Source: Amanita rubescens
Lineage: Eukaryota; Basidiomycota; Agaricomycetes; Agaricales; Amanitaceae
DNA: 64,000 bases
Direction of reading: 5' to 3'
NCBI GenBank assembly: GCA_015039365.1
Contig: WION01000226.1
Coordinates: 22,785-86,784, forward strand
In this document: in pieces, positions 56,307-64,000 of the stretch
Numbering within the stretch: position 1 is the stretch's first letter
Layout of the letters: the number at the start of each line of letters is the position of its first letter
Made by a program: the position numbers and the translations under genes
Notes under the pieces: generated by a model
What the model saw: the letters and a program-made list of their open reading frames with translations, nothing else
What the model was told of the DNA's origin: nothing
Database searches by the model: none

Positions 56307-57307
56307 ATGCCTTTCGCCTCCCTACCTTACGAACTAGTCTTCCACATCGCCGCGTATCTCTCAAACCTCGATCTTATTTCTCTAGCCACGACAAACATCT
56401 TCCTAGCTCATATTGCTCAGCATCTCCTCTATCGTGACCTCCATCTCAGCTCCTACTCCCACAATCTCTCCCTCGTCATCACTCTCGCCAAAAAACCTCA
56501 CATCGCGGCCCATGTGCGCTCCTTCGCTCTCCACATAGAGCCCTCCGCCATCCTTTTCAGATCCTTCTACGATGCCCTCCGCACAGCTCTTTCCAATATG
56601 TCCGAACTCACTTCCCTCCAACTCTTTCTTGACCCCCCACGCAGCTCTGCCCTCCGCTCAGTAGATGCATTTTCCGATCTCCTCAATGTCTCTGGGTACC
56701 TCGCCCATGATCACTATCTCGCATTCTGTCTGGCAAAGCCTCAGCTCGACTTCGACGAGGGTCTTCTTCCTCGTTTTGCGAAACATCCAGGTCCCCGTTG
56801 CATGCCAGGGATCCTGACTTACAGCCGTCCAGCCGAGTCATCCGGCCGCTCCAACTCCAGCAACATTCTCGAAAGTGTTGCCGCGAAACTCGTAAAATCG
56901 ACGGTGCCTGTTATTCTTTTCGAAGCGAACATAGATTCGTTGTCGATACCATTCCTGCTCTCTCTTAGTCGCGCTATGCCATGTCTACGATATGTGCGCT
57001 TCACAGCCACGTCAAACAATGTTCAACCACCAAGCAATGTAGGCTTTATAATTTTTATTCAGTATTAATGACGATCCTCACAGCTCTCATTTTACAGGAA
57101 TTCTGCGACGATGTCGCCAAAATCTTGAGTTTTTTCCCTGCGCTCGAATCTTTTGAGCTCTGGGGTATCCACTTTGAGCAGGTGCAAAATATGCTCAATA
57201 ACTGCGGACAGCAATGGAGAGCAAAAATGTTCGGACCTTTGGACATTGGCGAAACATATTCAGTACCTCCACCCGACCTTTTTTCGGATGATTTCATGGT
57301 GTATTAA
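56307..57307 (+). CDS. F-box protein
   Basis: The start at 56,307 gives an F-box at the N terminus: LPYELVFHIAAYLSNLDLIS then LATTNIFLAHIAQHLLYRDL. F-box proteins recruit substrates to SCF ubiquitin ligases. The rest resembles the leucine-rich, weakly conserved body of many basidiomycete F-box proteins (ELTSLQLFLD, SLSIPFLLSLSRAMPCLRYV, LSFFPALESFELWGIHFE). An intron at about 57,039-57,099 joins PPSN to EFCDDVAKIL. A further intron between 56,660 and 56,800 is possible because that stretch is less typical. Substrate unknown. Confidence 0.75.
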
Positions 57308-57618
57308 TCTGAGTCTATGTATGTCGAATTTATCAACTGCTACATGACATTATTTCCACAATGTTACTGCCCTGCAATGCGAATATCATTATCAGATATT
57401 CAAGAGCGTTTTTTGATGTATAGTGTCCAACTTGCGCGACAGGACGGCTATTTTCCGGAGATCTATGGGCCGAATTGACATTCAGATGTTTTGTTCCATC
57501 AGATAGGCACATATTCTGCGAGTTATAGTTGAAGCTTTGGGGTCTCCCGACTCGGAGAGCGCGCAGTCCTGTGACATCACGACCGTGACAGCGTAAAGAC
57601 TCACCTCGTTTTGGCCAT
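57308..57618. other. Intergenic region, nothing recognised
   Basis: 311 bases between the F-box gene and RPC6. Minus-strand frames here lack any recognisable domain. Confidence 0.5.
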
Positions 57619-59365
57619 ATGAGTAGTAGTAAGGCCTCAAACTCAAAACGTCCACCCAACGAGCTAGAGAGCCGTCTTCACAAGGCTGCCATCGCAGATC
57701 CCAAAAATGTATGCTACATATAACTGATATCAGCTGATGTTCATGACGTGGCATGCTAGGTCTTGACACTTGATCTTGCGCAAACCCTAGTCTCAGATAA
57801 CAAGGCTCGCGTCGATGCATTCAATTGGCTACTCTCTGTCGGTCTTTTTAAGCCCCTGCATGACGAGAAAGGCAAACTTGTCGCTTTCAGGGCAGTAACG
57901 AAAAGTGAAATTGCTGCGTATGTGAATGAAATCTCATTTTTTGTTCCTCGGAAATGCCAATATCTGCACTAGTACAAAGGATCTGACAAACGATGAGAAA
58001 CTTGTTTTGGACCATATTTCAGGTGCAAGAAACGAAGGCATGCTCAAGTTTTACCACAGCTATGTTTGATTGATGTATCATGGGGATTTGCCAGGCATAT
58101 GGACTAAAACTCTAAAAGCGAAAACCAATCTCCATCAACATATAGTTGACAGGTGCTTGAAGAGTTTGGTGCAGAAGAAGCTAATTAAACGTGTATCATC
58201 CGTAAATGTATGAACGGAACCGGTCCGATGACACCTGTTCGCTGATTGCACTTTCATGACAGAATAAGAAAATATATATGCTCGAGGGCCTGGAACCTTC
58301 CGTGGAGTTAACGGGCGGGGCATGGTACATTGATGGCGAATTAGATACCGGGCTCATTCACCATCTGAGCGAAGCTTGCCTGAAGGTAATCCGTGAAATG
58401 GTTTGTTATATATATACGATGGTCGCAAGAAAGACATCTGAATCTATTTACAGAGTTTCCCAAAACGCCAGCAAGGCAAAGAAGGGGCCATATATCCTAT
58501 ATCTAATTGTCCGAAATACCCTAACGCAAAGGATATCCTCAAATTTATAAAAAAGGCAAATATCACACAAGTTGACTTGACTGTTCAGGATATAGATGCG
58601 TTATTAAAAGTCCTTGTGTTGGACGGAGAAATAGAAAAGGTATAAAGCTTTATTCGCGTGTGTAACGCGTGCTAATCGTCTTCGCAGCTGCCTGCAGTCA
58701 GGGGTGTGCTTTGGGACACCTCTCTACAAGATGTTGATGATGGGTTAGATCATCCGAATTCCAAGAAAAAGAGAAAGCATCGATCAAGCGACGATAATGT
58801 ACGATCGACTAAACGGAAACGCAAAAAACGTACAAACAGCAGTAGCGAAGAATCCAGTTCCGATGAAGACGAATCTGACAGGAAACCGAGACGAAAGCGG
58901 TCAAAGATGGGCTCCATTGATGATGAATCCCCTGACTCCGAGCACAAACGGAAAAAAGGGTCGACGGCTCTGTTTGCTGATGATTCTTCGTCCGATGGAA
59001 GGGAATTACAACGTAAGAAACAGGGTAAAAAGAAATCAAAACGCAAGCACACGTCAACATCCGATGAAGATTCACCCTCATACGATTCAGATGCAAGCCG
59101 CGGAATTCACGGCAACAACAAGGCTATGAAGCGTTCTCTGTCTCCGATACATACACTATTCTTCGATGATACCGATGGGATGAGTCACGTGTATCGGGCA
59201 GTCAGAGAAGAGCGCATACGAGTAGGCTGGACTGAGGCGCCATGCTGCCTTTGTCCCTCCTTCGACTTTTGCAAGGAGGGCGGCCCAGTAAATCCCCAAG
59301 AATGCACTTATTACGGCGATTGGCTCACTGGTGGAAGTGTTGTCGCAATTGAAGATGGTATATGA
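57619..59365 (+). CDS. RPC34: RNA polymerase III subunit RPC6 (Rpc34/RPC39)
   Basis: A subunit of the Pol III heterotrimer that contacts TFIIIB and helps to open promoters of tRNA and 5S genes. It starts MSSSKASNSKRPPNELESRL. Winged-helix segments follow: LFKPLHDEKGKLVAFRAVTK, GARNEGIWTKTLKAKTNL, CLKSLVQKKLIKRVSSV and KIYMLEGLEPSVELTGGAWY, then FIKKANITQVDLTVQDIDAL. The C terminus CCLCPSFDFCKEGGPVNPQE has the cysteines that bind an iron-sulphur cluster in this family, ending YYGDWL. Between about 58,738 and 59,155 lies a 140-codon lysine- and serine/glutamate-rich insert absent from the yeast and human proteins as I recall them. One intron (58,038-58,094) is GC-AG. Confidence 0.93.
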
Positions 59366-59393
59366 GTTACTAGATATGTTGTTCCGTTTTCGG

Positions 59394-60388
59394 TCAACTC
59401 AGTTGCTGCAAGATGTTTTCTACAAAGGGAACAGCGTCATATACCTCCATATAATTAGGAAGCTCTGCAGATTCATCCACGATCTTGAGTTGCTTGCCGC
59501 CCGTATACTCGGCTATAACTCCCTGATAAACGTCCCCTTCGACTTGGATTACGAATTTGTTGAACTGCCATCCCGCAAGAACAGTCCCGTCTACCCGCAG
59601 TGTCTCTGATTTTGCATCATATTCCACTCGTCGAAGGTCAAAACCGAGACCTGATCCTGCAGCCTTCGTGAATGCCTCTTTCATGGTCCACGTCCAGAAA
59701 AAACACTGCAAGTTTTCCCGATCTGAGTTTCCTGCCGATACTTGACGATATTCCAAAGGTGTTAACTACATTTAATGTATTAGTGCTGCCCATCAGGATA
59801 TGACACAGAAAATGCCTCTTACTACTTCAGTCATTGACTCGATAAACGAGTGAAATGTATCATGTCTAGGAAGATGAACTTTCATGACATCAATACCGAG
59901 CGAGTAAGCAGGAGGATTGTGAGCGTTGGATGAAAACGTGATCGTTACGATTGCGTTGTCGTGAGCAACGTTAAACGCAATTGGAGGACTTGGTACAGGG
60001 TCTGCCTGCAAGGTATATCGATGTTCAGAGGAAGATCTATCGTAGTGATGTGCTGACCAAGTACGGTTTCCCTGCTTTCGTTGCGTTAAAGGTTGCAGCA
60101 TGAGGATCAATGCCGCGTCTGTGCAATGTCATGCACCTAAGTAGTCGACCGATTAGACAACCTTCCTTTGATTAAATAGCTAGCTACAAAGAGGGATGAT
60201 ATGAAGAACGCACGACACGCGTCATCTCTTCTGTGAAACTTGGTGATCCTGGATATGCTGTCGTGATCAAGTGCAAGAAGAGCACGATGGTACAACTATC
60301 AGATCAGGGATGGGTACCTCGAGCAAGACGACATACGTACCTCCTCGGAAAAAGTATCTGAATTGTAGATGATCGCCCACACTTGCAT
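59394..60388 (-). CDS. 4'-phosphopantetheinyl transferase
   Basis: Transfers phosphopantetheine from CoA to carrier domains of fatty-acid synthase, alpha-aminoadipate reductase, polyketide synthases and peptide synthetases. It starts MQVWAIIYNSDTFSEE at 60,388. Introns join LYHRALLALDHDSISRITKF, RGIDPHAATFNATKAGKPYL, PVPSPPIAFNVAHDNAIVTI (the NVAHD motif), YSLGIDVMKVHLP (GIDV, metal-binding aspartate) and FFWTWTMKEAFTKAAGSGLG (WTxKEAxxK, catalytic glutamate and lysine). These are the conserved signatures of the Sfp-type family. The end at 59,394 is 28 bases from the stop of RPC6, so the genes converge closely. Confidence 0.9.
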
Positions 60389-60452
60389 GATGATCGGGGT
60401 CGCGTGATGCGTGACGCGCTCAACTCAACCGTCTCATAGTTCGGCTCTCAAC
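60389..60452. promoter_or_regulatory. Very short divergent region (PPTase and NPC1)
   Basis: Only 64 bases lie between the two start codons as read. If NPC1 has an upstream signal-peptide exon, the genes would overlap. Confidence 0.45.
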
Positions 60453-63400
60453 ATGGCTCTTTCCTGGCCTGACAATGTAGGCCGCTGCGCCATGCGTGGC
60501 TCGTGCGGAAAAGCTGGGTTCTTCGGTAAACCCCTTCCTTGTCCCTACGACGGCGTGCCGGTTGAGGTGCGTTAGAGCTGCTCGTTTACCTCTTGTATTT
60601 ACCACTGCATTTCAAAGCCCGAGGATTCGAAAGCTCGGAAACTTCTTACAGATGTATGTGGTCCGGAATTTCTAGAGGGTCCAGTGTGCTGCACCACGGA
60701 ACAAGTCGAGACATTGCGTGACAACTTCAACCAAGTAGAAGGTCTAGTATCCTCTTGCCCGGCTTGTCGTAACAACTTCCGCTCCTTCTTTTGTACTTTC
60801 ACCTGTTCCCCACAGCAGCGGTCTTTTGTGAATGTCACATCTACCCAGGAGATGCGGAACGGTCAGATCGCTGTAAAGTCCGTCGACTTTTACGTCGCGA
60901 GAGAATATGGCGAAGGATTTTTTAACAGCTGCAAAAATGTACAAGTTGGGGCGACGAATGGTTACGCAATGGATTTGATAGGAGGAGGAGCCAAGGATTA
61001 TCACAAATTCTTGTCATACATGGGGGAGGAGAAGCCCATCGGAAGCCCATTTCAGATAGACTTTCCCTTAACAGCACCACCGCCATTCAATTCGTTGAAC
61101 GCTACTACGAGGAACTGTGCCGATGCCGATTTGGCCAGCAGGTGCACTTGCATAGACTGCCCCACCATTTGTCCCGCTTTGCCGTACGTTCCGCCGCCGG
61201 GCGCTGAACCTCGTTGTCAAGTGGGACAAGTATCCTGCCTAACATTCCTCCTACTCCTTGCGTATGGACTCGCCATCTTGGCTCTATTTGCCGGATTCTC
61301 GATCCAGAAATTTTTGCAGCGACGAAGAGACAAGGCATATGATCGTGTGATGCTCTCAGGAGAAACTGCCTCCCTCCGCTCACACTCAAGGGGCCTCGTT
61401 GGTGCTGCATCCCTCGCGCGATACGTCGAGGACGATTCCGTGGGTGCCGCGTCGGAATCGCGTCGTCTTGGGCGAGGCGTTTCACTCCTGGATCCAATTG
61501 AAACTGTCCAACCACGATATTATCCGCTGAACTCTGCTTTGCGTCGGGCATTTTACCACCTGGGATGGTTTGCCGCGACATCGCCGTGGCTGACCTTCGC
61601 TCTTGTATTCATGGTCGTTGGATTGCTTAACTTTGGCTGGAAATATTTTGAAGTGGAGACCGACCCAGTGCGACTTTGGGTTTCTCCCTCATCAGAAAGC
61701 AAGCAACAGAAAGAGTTCTTTGATGAAAACTTTGGGCCTTTCTATCGGACAGAGCAAGTATTTGTAACTGCGGCTACACCGTCATGGAATTTATCAGATA
61801 ACCACGACTCAGAACCTGTGCTCTCATGGGATCATCTGAAGTATTGGTTTGATGTTGAATCCGACATTCGCTCCCTACGCTCTCCGAACGGGTACAAATT
61901 ATCGGACGTTTGCTTCAAGCCAGCTGGCCCTCGTGGCCCTTGCGTCATTCAGTCCATCTCAGCGTGGTTCGGAAATGACCTTGACGATTACAGTCGCAAT
62001 ACCTGGGCACCTCGGGTGCAAGAATGTGCACAAAAACCTGTAGAATGTTTGCCAGATTATCAGCAGCCTCTCGCGCCTCATTATGTGCTTGGCGGCATTC
62101 CGCTGGATGAAGATGGCAACAAAGATTATGTCAATGCTGAAGCTTTCATTGTCACATATGTCGTATCGGACTCTTTGGATCCTAATGTACAGGCAAAGGC
62201 GATGGAATGGGAGAAAACCCTTCGGGAATATTTGTATAGCTTGAGCCAGAAATTACCCGCAGAAGCCGGTCTGCACATCGCATTCTCAACCGGAGTTTCA
62301 TTAGAAGAGGAAATCAACAAGAGCACTAACACAGATATCAAGATAGTCGTGCTGTCGTATCTTGCCATGTTTATCTATGTATCATTTGCGCTAGGCCAAG
62401 GTTCAGCTACGAGAGATGATGGTGTATTACCATCACTTTTTCAGTGGGTGCGCAATTTCCCCAGGTTCTTTTCGCGCACGCACAGCTTGTCCGCCTCAGT
62501 TGACTCCCGAACCATACCTAGCTTATTCCCGCGTCTCCCACGAAGCTCGTTTGTAGACTCAAAAGTTATGCTTGGCCTCTCTGGCATTTGTCTAGTCATC
62601 CTTTCTGTCTCATCAACCGTTGGATTCTTCTCTTTGATCGGAGTCAAGGTAACTCTGATTATTGCGGAGGTTATACCCTTCTTGGTTCTTGCCGTTGGGG
62701 TCGACAATGTCTTCATCCTTGTCCACGAATTGGATCGCCAAAATTTGATGCATGGACCCAATGCAGCCGCTGTAGCAGCTCAAGCCGAAGTATATGCGAC
62801 GCCGTTGTCTCCAACTAGGTCCGGATTAGATTCTTTGCAGGATGGGCTCGACGCGGGTTCAATGGCACTGCACGTGCCTGCAGAAGAACGGATAGCGCGG
62901 ACAGTGGCGAAAATGGGACCATCAATCCTATTGAGTACAGTCACAGAGACGGCGGCTTTTGCTCTCGGTGCCCTAGTTCCCATGCCTGCCGTCCGCAATT
63001 TTGCTTTATATGCAGCTGGAAGTGTTTTCTTCAATGCCATCTTGCAAGTTACTGTATTTGTTAGTGCTCTGTCCATGGACCTAAAGAGAGCAGAGGTTAG
63101 CATTTTTCTTACCCGCAATTGATGGCTAATCAGCCCAACTTGGCTAGGCGGGACGAATTGATTGTTTCCCTTGTATAAAGTTTCCCTCCCCAATAGCGCT
63201 CATGGATGGGCCTCCAGTCATGCACATAGGCAGACTTGCGAAATTCATTCGTCGCTATTACGCTCCGTTTATACTTAAACCAACGGTCAAAATCTGTGTC
63301 ATGATAATTTTTGCTGGTCTATTCGTTCTATCCGTCATATCTATGCAATACATTCAGCTTGGTTTAGGTGAGCCAAACGAGGCTGTAATCTGCGTAAAAT

Positions 63401-64000
63401 ATTCACCGCATTGATAGATCAACGACTGGCCTTGCCCAGCGAATCTTATCTGGTAGGATATTTCAACGATCTTGATAGGTATCTGGACGTTGGTCCACCC
63501 GTCTTCTTTGTTTCCCGCGACATCGACATGACCCATCGATCCGGCCAACAGGCGTTGTGCGGGCGATTCACAACATGTAATAAATTGTCTGTCGCGAATC
63601 TCCTGGAAGCGGAGCGTAAACGACCAGAGTCATCTTTCATCAGCGAGCCCAGTGCATCTTGGATTGACGACTTCCTGGGTTGGCTCGATCCCGCTAAGGA
63701 GGAATGCTGTCGAGTGCGCAAGGCTGATCCATCCGTTTTTTGCCGAGATAGAGATCCGGCGCGATTCTGCCAGCCTTGCTATTATAACAAAAAACCAGCA
63801 TGGAATATCACCATGGATGGTTTCCCCGAGAACGAGGAATTTATGCGTTATCTGAAGCAATGGCTGGTTTCACCAACTAGAGAAGAATGTCCACTAGCTG
63901 GCAAGGCTTCATTTGGTAATGCTCTGTCTTTAGGCGAAAGTGGAGAAACAGTCCTTGCCTCTCATTTCAGAACATTCCATTCTCCGCTTAAAAGTCAAGC
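60453..64000 (+). CDS. NCR1: Niemann-Pick C1 sterol transporter, cut by window end
   Basis: A large membrane protein that moves sterol across the glycocalyx of the vacuole or lysosome. The N-terminal sterol-binding domain has GRCAMRGSCGKAGFFGKPLP, joined over an intron at about 60,567-60,618 to CGPEFLEGPVCCTTEQVETL and FFCTFTCSPQQRSFVNVTST. The first membrane helix follows (FLLLLAYGLAILALFAGFSI), then WKYFEVETDPVRLWVSPSSE and FSTGVSLEEEINKSTNTDIK. The sterol-sensing domain gives GLSGICLVILSVSSTVGFFS and VIPFLVLAVGVDNVFILVHE, followed by ILLSTVTETAAFALGALVPM. Further introns lie near 63,096-63,147 and 63,368-63,418. The start shown has no signal peptide, which such proteins need, so an upstream exon is likely missing from this model. 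Confidence 0.94.

Noticed and set aside
58750..59096. Minus-strand frames opposite RPC6
   Set aside because: They mirror the low-complexity lysine/serine insert of RPC6 and have no independent support.
59990..60110. Frameshift in the phosphopantetheinyl transferase
   Set aside because: An intron with a GTCAGC donor and TTGCAG acceptor joins GKPYL to ADPVPSPPIAFN in frame, so no error is needed.
61105..61581. 158-codon minus-strand frame
   Set aside because: It lies wholly opposite the NPC1 coding sequence and has no recognisable motif.
35053..64000. A secondary-metabolite or defence gene cluster
   Set aside because: The genes are housekeeping functions on both strands with no core biosynthetic enzyme, NLR or restriction-type module; a lone PPTase does not make a cluster.

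Overview
The window is eukaryotic, from a filamentous basidiomycete fungus and most likely an Agaricomycete (inference). Genes carry many short GT-AG introns of about 45-75 bases. The protein set is typically fungal: Zn2Cys6 regulator, Sch9 kinase, Ivy1, Apd1/AIM32-type protein and a fungal Npc1. I could not determine the species.

Region 1, about 1-34,280, is a repeat block with no convincing host gene. The centrepiece is a Ty1/copia retrotransposon (1130-7824, 5-bp target duplication GTTGG). A 1,553-bp Tc1/mariner element (1225-2777, TA duplication) sits inside its 5' LTR. Further LTR copies of this family lie on both strands up to 18.7 kb, three of them with exact target duplications. Also present are decayed IS630-like, Harbinger-like and mariner transposases, a TIR element with a nested LTR (18,842-19,923), and a family whose ends read TTTACACTCCCCC, including two large inverted copies at 29.4-30.2 and 32.1-32.8 kb. 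Several minisatellites and a possible SINE fragment complete the block. It is strongly CpG-poor, and the copia and Harbinger frames are broken by TGA where CGA is expected.

Region 2, about 34,350-64,000, is gene-dense with normal CpG content. In order: MAK32-like PfkB protein (-), DUF2423 small protein (-), DPH1 (+), Tim17-like membrane protein (+), SCH9-like AGC kinase (+), AIM32-like protein (-), small mitochondrial-type coiled-coil protein (-), ACAD10/11-type acyl-CoA dehydrogenase (-), Zn2Cys6 regulator (-), nuclear poly(A)-binding protein (+), mitochondrial ribosomal bL19m (+), IVY1-like protein (+), mitochondrial aspartyl-tRNA synthetase (-), F-box protein (+), RNA polymerase III subunit RPC6 (+), phosphopantetheinyl transferase (-), and NPC1, cut by the window end (+). 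These are mostly housekeeping genes, several of them mitochondrial. Sch9, Ivy1 and Npc1 homologues all act at the vacuole in yeast.

The points most worth a second look are: the CpG-depletion boundary that falls inside the MAK32-like gene rather than at its end; three GC-AG introns sharing an AAG|GCA donor; a set of frame breaks in host genes that are nearly all explained by one missing base in a homopolymer (probably sequence error); a serine/lysine-rich insert in RPC6; and the structured ends of several apparently non-autonomous elements. I did not find a novel defence, biosynthetic or other multi-gene system.
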